From Actinostola sp. cb2023 (Eukaryota; Cnidaria; Anthozoa; Actiniaria; Actinostolidae): a stretch of DNA of 64,000 nucleotides. A program made the position numbers and the translations under genes. Shown piece after piece: positions 1-10,530 of this stretch (the stretch's first letter is position 1; the number at the start of each line of letters is the position of its first letter). Below the pieces are notes generated by a model. The model made no database searches and was not told the origin of the DNA. It was given only the letters and a program-made list of their open reading frames with translations. Location of the stretch: positions 1 to 64,000 of the forward strand of contig JAUJYZ010000265.1 in assembly GCA_033675265.1 (NCBI GenBank), in the 5' to 3' direction.

Positions 1-175
1 CATTTTTGATGACATGGCAACAGGACAAAAAGCTACACCACTGACCCGGCGTGGAACGACAGGATCCACCTACAAAATCAAAATGCAATGATAAATTCAT
101 ACTTTCATATTCTCAATAGTCCCTGTTCGCGTTCACAGATCCCGTTGTAAAACCGCTGTACTTATTGACATCAGA

Positions 176-322
176 CGCATTTGTACAGGGTTAGCCTCGA
201 GTCAGCGTAAATTATTCACAAATATCAACAAGAACACGAAAAAATGTTGACATGAAACAATAGAAACATTTTTGAATTGCACGGACTGTTTTCTGAATCG
301 AGGCTAACCCTGTACAAATGCG
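176..322. repeat. Foldback MITE, about 147 bp
   Basis: Two 25-bp perfect inverted arms (176-200 and 298-322), each containing ACAGGGTTAGCCTCGA, enclose about 97 bp with no coding potential. A short non-autonomous DNA transposon is the simplest reading. TA dinucleotides lie inside the arms next to CAGGG, as in Tc1/mariner-type termini, but the symmetry runs past them, so the true ends are uncertain. Confidence 0.6.
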
Positions 323-609
323 CCTTTTGTCAAGGACAGCGGTCATCTCTAAACAACGCGAAGCTGGAGTATTCATTTATTTGTTACTTTATTTACATCA
401 TAGTTTGTTTTATTTAGAGTATAGTTTTATCCACCATTTTAGTTTTTTGTAAGAATTTGTAGTACATGTTTTACTAAACTAGCAGTAGTTAGACCACATT
501 AAAAAAACTTGAACAATTTGTTATGACAACAATAATTTTCAAACCTATTCTTAGAGCACATCCTGTGGTGTCTGCAATTCCAGCTGCACAAGCATCCCCA
601 AAGCTCAAT

Positions 610-876
610 TTATTTTATTGTTGGCCAGCCATCAGTGTGGCTCTCTTCCCAATAAAGTCCAATATACTGAATAAGAGCAGCCGTTTCTTTATCAGACCAT
701 GCTGATCTAGTAGTACTTTCATTGGTACAAACTGAAAATATACTTTTCTTTGCATTACCCTTTCTTTTGGGGGTTTTCGGACCAGGTTTTCCAGGTGTAT
801 CTCCGCTACTAGACTTTCTAAAAGTCATCAGCCCTTTTTTTTTTATATATATCTGGCGGAACTGAGGACTTTTCAT
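610..876 (-). pseudogene. Small SANT-like protein fragment
   Basis: The 88-codon frame has a basic, low-complexity N-terminal half. It is followed by a segment with the pattern W-S-x-x-E-x-x-A-L-x-x-Y and a downstream HTDGWPT, which resembles Myb/SANT-like domains carried by invertebrate transposons. The reading stops at 610. Similar-looking coding continues beyond it in another frame toward 523, so this is probably an exon or a frameshifted relic. No partner gene is seen nearby. Function is inferred only from the weak SANT resemblance. Confidence 0.25.
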
Positions 877-899
877 CTCTGCTTCGCGCCATTTTTACC

Positions 900-1700
900 G
901 ACGGGTTTTTCAGTCGGTGAATACATTATATCAAACAGCCAATCAGAACGCCTTGGTGAAGAGATGTCAATCAAGTATGTAAATAGCTTAGAACAGAATA
1001 AAAAGAATGAAAAGCCGCCCTATATAAGTATTCATATTTTGATTTGTCTCCGCCCCCAAAAGTGACGTTAAAATTGTCGACATTTTTGGCGCGAAACGGA
1101 AATCGAATCCCTGCAAGGGAAAGAAGTCGCCCACTCGCGACTCCGTCGCTCGTAAATTCTCACGCTTTGCACTCGCCAAGTTCTCTTTCTATGGGCAGGG
1201 AGAAAAAAAAGAGAGTGGACGACTTGTAGCAAGTCTACTCCGCTACTAACGTGTGACCTTTTCTTCATGTCACCCACATGTGACCCTGAAATAGACAGAA
1301 TGCCGAGCATTATTATACGAACTTCAATGAGTGATTTCATGCCCTAGGAAAGGGGCGCTTAGGGGCGCTTCATGATTTTTAGCACGAGATATATAAATAG
1401 AATATAATCACTTAGCCAAAAATCACCGAACATTTAAGATTATCCGAGATTTTCAGCTGTTTTCCACGTATAACTGGAACGGAGGTGATTTTTGAAATCC
1501 AAATTCATGCAAAATAATACACTGTTTAGACAAAATAATTTCATAACATTGCTAAGAAGGCTTTTTATTTTTAACATGATGTGGGTTAATCTTTAACAAC
1601 GAGGGATCTTTTCTTACCTGAATTTCGTGACACGACGATCAACCAAAGTCCGCTATATTGAAAAATGCAAAAAATAATGCATTGGGGTCGCAGTGAAAAC
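900..1700. other. Non-coding stretch, no gene recognised
   Basis: Short frames here lack recognisable domains. The region holds mixed AT-rich sequence and a tandem GGGGCGCTTA duplication near 1350. Nothing else can be supported. Confidence 0.4.
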
Positions 1701-1706
1701 ACCACG

Positions 1707-2123
1707 TGGCAAGACCACTAAATTTTTCTTTTTTCTTTTCTTTTTTATAATTTTTGGCGAACATTTTTTAAATTCGTAAATGCGCCAATCTGATCATAGC
1801 ATTCGAAAGGACATGTAAAATGATAACTATAATTGAAATAATATATTCAATCGAAATATATGAATTTTTGAATTTTTAAAATCCGCCATTTTGTTACTAA
1901 AATTAGCACAAAATGGCGGAAATTTCAGATTTCAAAAATTCATATATCTGGATTGAATAATGATATCTCAGATATTATTTCAGTTATAGTTCTCATTTTA
2001 CATGTCCTTTCGATTGCTATGCTCAGATCGGTGCATTTACGAATTATAAAATTTGCTGCCCTGTTCATGACGTCATTTTCCCGCCAAAAATCATTAAATA
2101 AAAATAAAATAGTGGTCTTGCCA
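1707..2123. repeat. Long foldback element, about 417 bp
   Basis: The outer arms carry TGGCAAGACCACTA at 1707-1720 and its reverse complement at 2110-2123. Pairing continues inward through imperfect arms (for example GGACATGTAAAATGA near 1810 against its complement near 2000) to a small loop flanked by AAAATCCGCCATTTTG and its complement near 1880-1920. It is a foldback MITE. Short frames inside it are by-products of the symmetry. Confidence 0.6.
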
Positions 2124-2591
2124 TGTACTGTAACGTTGCCAAGTTTCATTTTGATTGGATGGAAACTGTAGAAGTAGATCTACCTGAGCAGTTTTGGGTG
2201 CTTTTTTTGCCCACCGTGTCCTCTGCTCTCATTTCAACATGGAATGTTTTGGAATAAAGTCATTTCAACTGCTGCGAGGCACAATAAATGTTAGCTCGTT
2301 ACGTATGTCAGTCTCTGAAACAAGAAAATTTGATGGATGTGCACATGATTCATCAGATCATACAAAATGGAGCTATTGATAGTACCAGTTTACACTATAG
2401 AGATACCGTGGGATTTATTGAAGCTTAGGCCCGGGTCGCACTTAGACCAATTCTAAAAATCGGTTCGAAATTCCCTCCAAAAATTTGAATTCCATATTTG
2501 GAAATTCCAATTTTTCACAAGGTCGCACTATAGTCACGCGTTTTACAAAAAAATAATTACACGTCAATCACCCACGCATAAACATACATTC

Positions 2592-3852
2592 ATGCGTCTT
2601 GTCGATTATCACCAGTTCATATTACCCGGCAAAATGGATCCCACTCATGATGTTTGTTGCTCTCGGTGTTCTACTAAATTTTCAACTTCAATTCCAACAA
2701 TCCTTCATTGTTCTTGTGATTTTAATGGCACATCACCAACAAGCATTTCTTTGGCTGTACGTCGTAGACGTCGTCGGAATCGTCATCGTATCAGAAACCA
2801 ACCATGGGCATGGACTCTACCACGTCCAGCAGAATCATGGTTTGAAATACACTTTCACGATAGGAATATACCGGGTGATTACTTCAGGCGGCAACTGAGA
2901 ATGAAAAGAAATACATTTCAAGCCCTTGTAGGCATTCTGGGACATCGGATAGTCAGAGAGAATACGCGATTCAGGGATTGTATTCCTTCGGAAAAAGTGT
3001 TAGCTCTTGGACTATATAGGCTAGCACATGGAAATTCATACGTCAGTATTGGGCCTGTATTTAATGTTGGAAAATCTACCACGGTTGAAGCTGTGCAAGA
3101 TGTTGTTGGAGCTTTGTTTGAACTCAAAGACGAATATATACATTTTCCAGAAACAATAGCAGAAACTGCGGCATCTATAGAAACATTTGAAGATCTAACC
3201 AGACTTCCAAACATTGTTGGAGCGATTGATGGTACTCATGTGCGGATTTCTTCGCCTCTAGAGAGTGCAGTTGATTACTTTAGCAGATATCAGCAGCATG
3301 ACTTTGTGATACAGGCTGTTGTCGACGGGAAAATGATATTTCTAGATTTCTCCGCTGGCTATCCCGGTAGTATGCATGATGCGAGAATATTACGAAACAG
3401 TACTATATTTGAAAGAGCTGAGCAAGGAGATATTCTTATAGGCCCAGTTGTAAACGTCAACAATCACGAAATTGGGCCATATTTAGTGGGCGATAGTGCT
3501 TATCCTATATCCCCATGGCTTCAAAAACCATTCCCAGAAGCAACGAGAGACAGAGGTGAAATACAATTTAACCGGGAGCCGGGAGCTATCTAGCGCGAGA
3601 GTCAAAGTAGAGTGTGCTTTTGGGTGCCTAAAATCACGCTGGAGAATTTTAATAAAGCGCCTGGATAGTGATATCAGATTTTCTATCAAAACGGCTATAG
3701 CGTGTGCTGTCCTACACAACTTTTGCATCAGAATGGGAGATAACTGGGATGATAACAATGTGGATGGAGATAACAACTGTGCTGATATTAACAACAACGA
3801 TGTTTTGAGGGATGGAGACGAGATTAGAGACGTTCTAAAACAATTTCTTTAG
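2592..3852 (+). pseudogene. HARBI1-type DDE_4 transposase, frameshifted
   Basis: The first frame (2592-3593) runs through the N-terminal HTH-like region and the catalytic Asp in VGAIDGTH and the second Asp in GDSAYP. The closing Glu lies in KVECAFGCLK, in the frame that ends at 3852 after LKQFL. A near-perfect 7-bp tandem repeat (CCGGGAG twice, near 3570-3585) sits exactly where the frame changes. A 7-bp duplication therefore explains the break. Family members nick at the element ends and act with the SANT partner encoded downstream. The start is uncertain; ATG at 2592 is the first in frame. As it stands the nuclease would lack its third acidic residue and is probably inactive. Confidence 0.8.
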
Positions 3853-4034
3853 CTTTTAATATTTCCATGGCGTTCATGTATCATACACGTTAGGGTTCTG
3901 ACCCGACATTCGGGATATGCATGACAATTTTAAAATCATAATAATATTTGAAATAAACTGTAACAAATGTTAAATGTATATCAGGGGTTCATGACTCTAC
4001 ATTTTAAACTGAACAATACTCAACTGATACTATT

Positions 4035-4169
4035 TATGCTCCGGAGATGATGGCTTTGGCTTCATAAACTGGGTCATAGCACCCAAAAATTGCCCCATCA
4101 TTGCCATTTGCTGAGACTGCATATCAGTAAAGGAGCGCATAAAGTTATTCAAATTCTCTCCCACTTTCT
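4035..4169 (-). CDS. C-terminal tail of the Harbinger Myb/SANT protein (separated exon piece)
   Basis: Reading the minus strand, this stretch encodes a Met/Gln-rich helical tail with the pattern NNFMRSFTDMQSQQMAMMG, then a short Pro/Ser end and a TAG stop. Such a tail is typical of the C-terminus of Harbinger SANT proteins. It is cut off from its N-terminal part (8005 to about 7286) by the inserted TTAA-flanked element. The two sides rejoin in frame if that insert and one TTAA are removed. Confidence 0.6.
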
Positions 4170-4467
4170 TTAAAGGGAACCCCGATTGTTAAAACAACTT
4201 GCCTTTAAAATGTTGGTAATATACCCTAGATTGAAAATTCGAAGAAATAAACTCCAAAATATTTTTAGTTATTTTTAAAATCGCGTGCGAGTAGGAGCCA
4301 TTTTGAGCTTTGAATTTCGCGGGGGCCGCCATCTTGTAAGGTTCGCAATGCATTCTGGGTTGATGACGTTTCACGGTTGCAAGCGTTGAAGGCCTGGTTG
4401 TTTGTATACATACAATCCCTTGTAAACTAGAGAGGTCGACATTCTGTACGCCGAAAGTTTGTTGAAA

Positions 4468-5559
4468 ATGGACCAAATACAGCCATTCCAGTTCGAGCCA
4501 GAATACTCTACAGATGAGGAAGAATTCGACTCACCTGTATCATCACAATCGAGCACCGAAACCACAGAACAAGTCGAAAGAGTCAGCCGATTAGGTGAGC
4601 GATCGTGGTGCCAATGTGGAGGCTGTGCTGCTATGCCAACAGAGAAAGAGTGTGTTTGCTGTAAGGAACTTCGCTTTCTATTACCAGTTATTGAAGGTAA
4701 GCTTATATGTAACTTGTAGAATTATAATTTTAAAGTGATGTGATGATCTTTTATTATGTTGTTTTGAAACGAGCATTTTTGATCAACAAACCATTCAATC
4801 GTTTACTTTGTTTACCTTCGACTTCGAGTAACTTGCTTCTTCTTTAATTCAATTCACTTCAATTCACAATTTTTAGCAATATAAGCTTATATTCGCACAA
4901 AGCCTGCTAAGCATATTGTATGATGTGAAGTAGACTCTCTGTCTCTTTACTGACCCAAAACTACTGCAATTGGATCTAATAGTAGTATATTTTTTTATAA
5001 AGATTTGCCATGTGTTACAAGTCACAGTAGTTTTGAGGCAGTATGCCTCAATCGAGATGTGCTTTGGACATCACTGGTAAGCCTCCATGACAGAGAAAGT
5101 GCTGGTCTACCAGACCGAAACAACGTCAGGAACAGGTGAGATGATTAATAACAATAATATTTATTATATAGCACTGAGTATAGAATATTAGATTACATAT
5201 ACAATACAGTATATTGATCAATTACTTTACAAATATAAGAAAAAATTCAGTTGAATCAGTAAATACTGTATATATGTTATTTTGATAACATATTATCTTA
5301 TTTGTTTGCTTATGTTGTTGTTCATTTTGCCTTCAGGTCTTACAGATATGCTTCATATCGGCAGTTTACCTGGTGGATTCATGGCTGGTTGGGGAAAAAG
5401 ATCCACCGAGTAATTCCATCATGTGCAGTTTCAATGATTAGAAGTGTATTTCCAGAGGATGATGGTGTGTACGTTGGATACAAAGAGGGAGATGATGATG
5501 ATGAAGATGACATGGCAATTGAAGTTGAAGAAGCATGGAGAGACTTCCTTGATTTATGA
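4468..5559 (+). CDS. P2X7 ballast-domain-like protein, three exons
   Basis: Exons are 4468-4696, 5003-5135 and 5337-5559, with clean GT/AG borders and matching phases. Exon 1 has an acidic N-terminus and then a cysteine cluster, WCQCGGC...CVCC. Exon 2 carries [16 protein letters not shown]. Exon 3 carries [23 protein letters not shown] and a VGYKEGD end with an acidic tail. This pattern matches the Zn- and nucleotide-binding cytoplasmic ballast domain of P2X7 receptors, here without any channel. Such stand-alone domains are recurrent in invertebrate transposon-like loci. It lies inside the TTAA-flanked element, opposite a DDE-like gene. Its role in that element is unknown. Confidence 0.7.
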
Positions 5560-6037
5560 GTTATATGTATGCTATGTAGAAGCTATATTATTGTTTATTT
5601 TTTTATTGTATGTAAAAATGATTTTTTTGTATAGATTGTAGACAAAATAATTAATAATCAGCTTTTATTAAAAACATTCTGATTAGTAATAGGCATCATA
5701 TGAGAATGAGTGATGTTTGAAAATATGTACATATAATTAATTAGCAATAAATATCATCCCTTCACAAAGATTGTAACATTCATATTTGTAAATAATAAAA
5801 TTATTATATATCAGTTAGCATGTGGTTTATTTACAGGTATTATTTGACCCACAAATGTCCAGGTTTAATTGGAATCACTAATGTGAATGATCAAACAATA
5901 ATATACTGAATGAATCTGTTGATCAACTTCATCAAGAATAAAAATAAAAATTGTTACTTTTTATTATTAGAGAACAAACACTAAAAGCATGCAATATTTT
6001 GCACTAGTGCTAAATAGCACTAATTAAACAATATAAT

Positions 6038-7254
6038 TTAATAGCATAATAATTTAGCACTATTTATGTTGCACGCTTTCAGTGTTTGCATGTACTCTAT
6101 TATTGGTGATCTTGATGGTCTTTCTTGGGGAGCCATGATGTGAGTTCTGTCCTTCTTTACTACTTCTGGGTAGTCCTGGCTATCAGCAAGAGTTAGAACA
6201 TCTGCCACCATCTCCCTCATGTAGTCGTAGCTTTTGTTCTCAAGTACTGGGCGTGCTCTAAATCCCTAATCCCTAAGACTTTACTCCATGATATTCTGTA
6301 TCGTGGCTCACCTTGGGACTCTCCATCTTGATAGACTGCCTGATAATATTCAATAAGATATGTATTAAATTAAGTAATGTTCAACACTCATGACCTTTTA
6401 ATTATTATATTGTGGGGATGGGAATATCATTTGATACAAAACATATACAGGAAATTAGAAAAATAATATTACACAACATTGAATATAGAATTTATTTAGA
6501 AAAAACCTTACCTGTTGTCTATTAGCATTCTTGTTGTGGTCAAGTGAAGCAAGCATAGTTCCATAGGTCATCACTTCATGTGAAAAATGGGTTAGCTTGG
6601 GCAAATATTTGAGGTACATTGAGTGATATACCTCTAATGATGTTGTGTGAACACATTTGGATAAATGAGCTATGTCCTTTATCAACAGTTTGTCTTTGAC
6701 TATGGCAACCAATGCTTTATGAGGTGGGGAACCAGGTTCAAGCCAAATCTTCTTGCGTTCTTGTCGTGCATCTAGAGGTTCATGCGCACACTTGTGGTAG
6801 TGCCTATTTCCAGGCCAGTCGTGTCTGTTGACCACATGGTGAATAGTTGATATCCACTTTTCCCTTAGCACTTCAGCATCAGTGTCACATGTCATGGCAC
6901 TCCACCACAGATGGTTCACAATAGATGGTATCCAATTTGCCAAGCTTTCGCAGTCCTTCCTCTTGGCTGCCAATCCAAGTTTCTTAGAAACTGATTTCGC
7001 CAAATGCCATGGATCAAACTGGTGGTCTTTGTTGACATGATTTACCCTCATCTCCTTTCTGATTTGAGGATGCCTATCGGTAGATATGATTGATGGCTCA
7101 ACTCCATTAGCTTCAACATTTTGTAGTGCTTCCCGAAAACCTTTGATTTCCATGACATTTGCACTTGTCACCTGAGAGACTCTTATGACTTTAAAGTCCA
7201 CCACTTTCTGGCTCTCTACATCTAACAGTGTATATGTACAGTACTTGGCAACAC
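6038..7254 (-). pseudogene. DDE/RNase H-like transposase-type protein, N-terminally truncated, two exons
   Basis: Exon A (about 7254 to 6512) encodes YTLLDVESQKVVDFKV, an Asp followed by STDRHPQIR, and HQFDPWHLAKSVSKK, then HLWWSAM. This arrangement of conserved Asp and His resembles RNase H-fold transposases of the ISL3/MULE kind. It ends at CAG|GTAAGG (donor at 6510-6511). Exon B begins after an AG at 6340-6342 and continues as RPVLENKSYDYMREMV to a stop at 6038, with one frame change near 6260 where GATTAGGGATTAGGG-like duplication is seen. The N-terminal DNA-binding part is missing. The frame is fused to the upstream Harbinger SANT reading frame. Confidence 0.55.
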
Positions 7255-7285
7255 GCTTGCTAGATTTCTTTCTCTCTTTCCTTAA

Positions 7286-8005
7286 TTTTTTCTTCTTTGA
7301 TTCTCCCTCACCTTTCTCTTCTGGGCTTGCCTCTGAGTTGCCATCTAGATCATCAGATCCGCCAGCACTGTTTGGTGTAGCGGGACTGCTATTATTATTA
7401 CTACTGTTTGAACTACCAGCTTCAGACACGAGGTTCAAGGTCACTATATCTCGGCAGCCTAGTATCTCGTCGATTTCGTCATAGAAAATACTCTTCCTTT
7501 TTGACCCTCCACTTTGCTTTTTATTCCAACGGTTAGCTTCTTTATATCAGTCGATCAAATACTTCATTTTCTTTACACACTTCTCTGTGGTCTTTGTTAA
7601 ATTAAAGCGCTCGTTCAGCTCGTCGCATATCTTCCCCCAAGTGATTCGCGACTCTTTACTTTCGAGGTTTTCGTGATGGTTAGCCCATAACTGCACCAGT
7701 AGCTTTTGCTGTTCTTGAGTCCATGTGTCGTACTTTGTCTTGGTTGTTTTTTTATTGCTTGAATTGTTGCTGTTTAATTTGGCCACGTTAATAGATGTAG
7801 ATGTAGCTGGTAAGTTTGTATCTCTTTGTGGTACATCGGGTTGACCTTGTTGAGAATACATGAAGCTGTGACGACTTTGCTCTGGACCACCATAAGTTGT
7901 GAAGGGGACATTCATGTAATGACTGGCTTGATTATACTCATAATTATGTGCACCATCGTATAAGTACGGGTCAGGAATAAAACCATAACTACCTCGTTCA
8001 GCCAT
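7286..8005 (-). pseudogene. Harbinger Myb/SANT-like DNA-binding protein, N-terminal part
   Basis: ATG at 8005 opens a Gln/Ser/Tyr-rich N-terminus followed by a trihelical SANT domain: WTQEQQKLLVQLWANHHENL, then WGKICDELNERF and CVKKMKYLID. A TGA at about 7547 stops the frame. The same frame then continues for another 80 codons with typical SANT-protein sequence (KRKSIFYDEIDEILGCRD, then a Ser/Asn/Glu linker and a Lys-rich patch). The stop looks like a CGA-to-TGA mutation. In Harbinger elements this protein recruits the transposase to the ends. The C-terminus is displaced to 4035-4169 by the nested element. Confidence 0.7.
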
Positions 8006-8315
8006 GGCTCTTTCCGACTGTAGAGGTCAAAGAGCCAGTTTTCCCGCCAAACATGAAAACTGATATCCAATACTTATTATTCTCATACACAAAATGACAG
8101 TTTTGTGGCTAAAATAACACTCACTTTTGTTTGCTTTGCCAAAATTTGGTGGCCTCGGAGGCAGGACAACGGGTCCTTTGAAGTATTGGCGAAATTTTGG
8201 CAATTTCCAAAAATTGGAAATTTTGGAAAGTAGGGGTCGCACTTATTTTACGATACGTGATGACAGAATTTTGACCTAAGTAAACAGAATTCGCTCTAGT
8301 GCGACCGGGGCCTTA

Positions 8316-8497
8316 TAATCACTTACATCAAATGAGTAAAGATCGCGACAGTGGATTGATAGAAAAATATATAATATGTGAAGTTCACAAGATACTCATG
8401 AATCATCGTAAGCACTTGTGTACAATAGGGGAATATAGCAGTCACGATCGAATGGTAGAATTTAAAGGAAACATTCATTATTACAAAAAAAATATAA
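8316..8497. other. Short unannotated spacer between Harbinger and Polinton copy L
   Basis: AT-rich sequence with short frames only. It is unlike any part of Polinton copy R. It marks where copy L is cut off. Confidence 0.4.
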
Positions 8498-9274
8498 ATA
8501 TAAATATCTAACTTTCACACCTGCTGGTAATCTTTTCTCTTTTAATCCAACAGGTCTTTTATAATTAGCCTCTTTCTGTTGATCCACTTTTTTTAGCTTT
8601 ATGGATTCGCTAGGTGTGTCTCCAGTAATTCTCTTTACCCCGCTGTTAATAGATTTTATGACATCAGGTAATCTTTCCACCCATTCACGGGATCTACCAT
8701 CTTCTAACATTTCTTGAGCATATTGATGGCTGAATAACTTTTCAGAAATAGTTCGATTAGCACGCTCAACTAATGATTGTGCTCTATGATTTCCAGCTTC
8801 TGATCTTTGTATATTTCCATGTTTTTTCATAATCGATGTAACTTCGCCCTTAAATTCAGTGAAAGGATCTACCATCATTGTTTCAGGCCATTGTAATTTT
8901 CTAGAATATATTTTATTAAAAGCTTTAGATACTTCTGTTGAGTACTTAGACGTCAAAGGTTCAGCATCAACATATCTGCTAGCTACATCAACTACTACAA
9001 GAGCATATTTGTAAGTCTTTCTTTTAACAATATCATGTGGTAGAAATAAAAGATCCGCTTGATGTATTTCATTTGGTTTTGAAATATTCCAATGTGGTCT
9101 AGGAATGTATTTCGGAGGTGGTAAATAGATCTGCCACAGGGCTTGTTTTTCTAACCAATTCTTTACAACATTTTTATCAGCTATATTTGCAGCATCTGCT
9201 AATTTATTGATAGCGTCATAGCCTTTCCAATATCCAACAGCTGAATAGTATATTTTTGAAAGTTTCTTGTACAT
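8498..9274 (-). pseudogene. Polinton retroviral-type integrase, C-terminally truncated (copy L)
   Basis: Matches the complete integrase of copy R (62356-63339) for about 255 residues and then runs into unrelated sequence at about 8498, losing the C-terminal 70 or so residues. Core motifs include HQADLLF, VVDVASRY and SLVERANRT. In the active-site loop around the second catalytic Asp, copy R has VDPGTEF but this copy has VDPFTEF, a Gly-to-Phe change likely to impair function. The start ATG is 5 bp from the divergent capsid start. Polinton integrases insert the element and create target duplications. Confidence 0.85.
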
Positions 9275-9279
9275 TATAT
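9275..9279. promoter_or_regulatory. Minimal divergent start junction, integrase/capsid (copy L)
   Basis: The sequence CATTATATATG contains the reverse-strand ATG of the integrase and the forward ATG of the capsid gene with only five bases (TATAT) between them. Copy R has the equivalent CATATATAATG. Any promoter must overlap both coding regions. The TATATATG pattern recurs at most other starts in the element. Confidence 0.5.
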
Positions 9280-10527
9280 ATGACTCAATCTATTCCGGAA
9301 ATATTAGATGTAAATCGAGACTACAAACAGCCTTATGGTTTGAAAGCTGAAAAAACTGTTCATCGTGTGACTTTTAATCCAAGCTCGGCCAATCCTGGAG
9401 AAACCCTTTATATCCACATTCCAAAGTTAACAGAAAATGTGGTGTATGTGCCTGGATCTATTGCACTGATCTTTAAATTAACTTTAGCTACTGCAGGACA
9501 TGTTAATAACACAATTATTAATAATTTAAGTAGAGCTCTAAAAAATCTCATATGAGAGTTTTGTATGGTGGGGAGACTCTTCAAGACACACATCGTATCG
9601 ATCTGTTTGAAACCTATAATGATCTCTATTTATCGAAAAGAGAACGGGAGAATATGTTGCGCGAGGGTATTTCATCGGCTAATATGCGAAAACTACGAAC
9701 AGCTGCAGGTGATAAAGTGTCTACAGATGCAAACGAGGTAGCTCTGGCAGCTGTTTATGGGGATAGATACCGAATGCCAATCAATCACCCTATTTTAGAC
9801 GACCATGGCAGTTTCTATGCAAAAGCACTCTCTCAGAATCTAACGTTTGAGATTACACTTCCACAAAGCAAAGAAGTTACAATAACATCTGATACAACTA
9901 AGGCATACACTTACAGTCTTTCAAATATCGAGCTTGAATATGAGTGTATTGCTAGTGATTATCTTGCACGCGAAGCCCTATCAGCCTATCAAATAGGTAA
10001 AGGGTTTTATTATGAGAACATTCTTCTCCATAAGACATTCACGATTAATAAAGCCACTGACAGTGTGATTAACGAACATGTCAACATTCCCCGGCGGTCG
10101 ATGAGTGGTATTTTAATGCTATTTACTGAGGCGTTATGCTGTAGGTGCTAGAGATAGTGAAAAGTTTGTATCTCCTCATATCACACAAGTCAATATCAAC
10201 GTTGACGGAATGCCGAATAAACTATTCAGTAAAGGTATGCAACCAACAGATTTTTGGACCTCGATTAGATCAAGATTTGGTGAGACTGATAATATCACGC
10301 CTAAAGACTTTTATTCAGATAAATTCGCCCTATGGATTGATTTGAGGACCTTTGCCGATAATAAAATTCATGGAAACGGTTTGTTGTTGAATAGCACAAA
10401 AGATGGCGTTAAACTAGAAATGAAGAGGAAAGTTGGCGGATCAGGAACTATAACATGCTATATGTTTGTCATTGCCGATGCTTTGATGGAAATTCAAGGC
10501 AGCAGTTTGAAAGCGATTCTGTATTAA
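9280..10527 (+). pseudogene. Capsid-like protein of Polinton (major capsid candidate), two frameshifts (copy L)
   Basis: The length (about 415 codons) and position between integrase and packaging ATPase fit the capsid protein of Polinton/adintovirus elements. It also resembles the family annotated in invertebrates as F54H12.2-like. Motifs near the C-terminus include DNKIHGNGLLLNSTKDG and GTITCYMFVIADA. Compared with copy R there is an A4-to-A6 expansion near 9545 and an extra base near 10130, which split the frame in three. Otherwise the protein is almost identical to copy R. A double jelly-roll fold is expected from the family but cannot be proved by eye. The 3' end lies 3 bp before the ATPase start. 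Confidence 0.65.
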
Positions 10528-10530
10528 TAT

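Larger units (their letters stand above)
4174..7281. mobile_element. TTAA-flanked nested DNA element carrying P2X7-domain and DDE-like genes
   Basis: TTAA occurs at 4170-4173 and 7282-7285, at the points where the Harbinger SANT reading frame is interrupted. The left end begins AGGGAACCCCGATTG, which looks like a transposon terminus. TTAA duplication is known for Kolobok and piggyBac elements. No matching inverted terminus is visible at the right end, so the element may be truncated there or the right border may be slightly off. It contains two convergent genes: the P2X7-ballast-like gene (plus) and a DDE-like gene (minus). Confidence 0.5.
2428..8312. mobile_element. PIF/Harbinger DNA transposon with a nested element
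   Basis: Terminal inverted repeats GGCCCGGGTCGCACT (2428-2442) and the complementary GGCCCCGGTCGCACT (ending at 8312) are flanked on both sides by TTA (2425-2427 and 8313-8315), the usual PIF/Harbinger target duplication. Inside are the two standard genes: a HARBI1-type DDE nuclease on the plus strand and a Myb/SANT DNA-binding protein on the minus strand. The SANT gene is interrupted by a TTAA-flanked block at about 4174-7281. Total 5,885 bp; without the insert it would be about 2.8 kb, a normal Harbinger size. Confidence 0.85.

Noticed and set aside
1068..1340. Tentative tRNA- or SINE-like segment around CGAATCCCTGCAAGGG
   Set aside because: No cloverleaf or A/B box arrangement could be formed.
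2599..2898. Overlapping 99-codon frame inside the Harbinger transposase
   Set aside because: It is a shadow of the transposase frame without domain content of its own.
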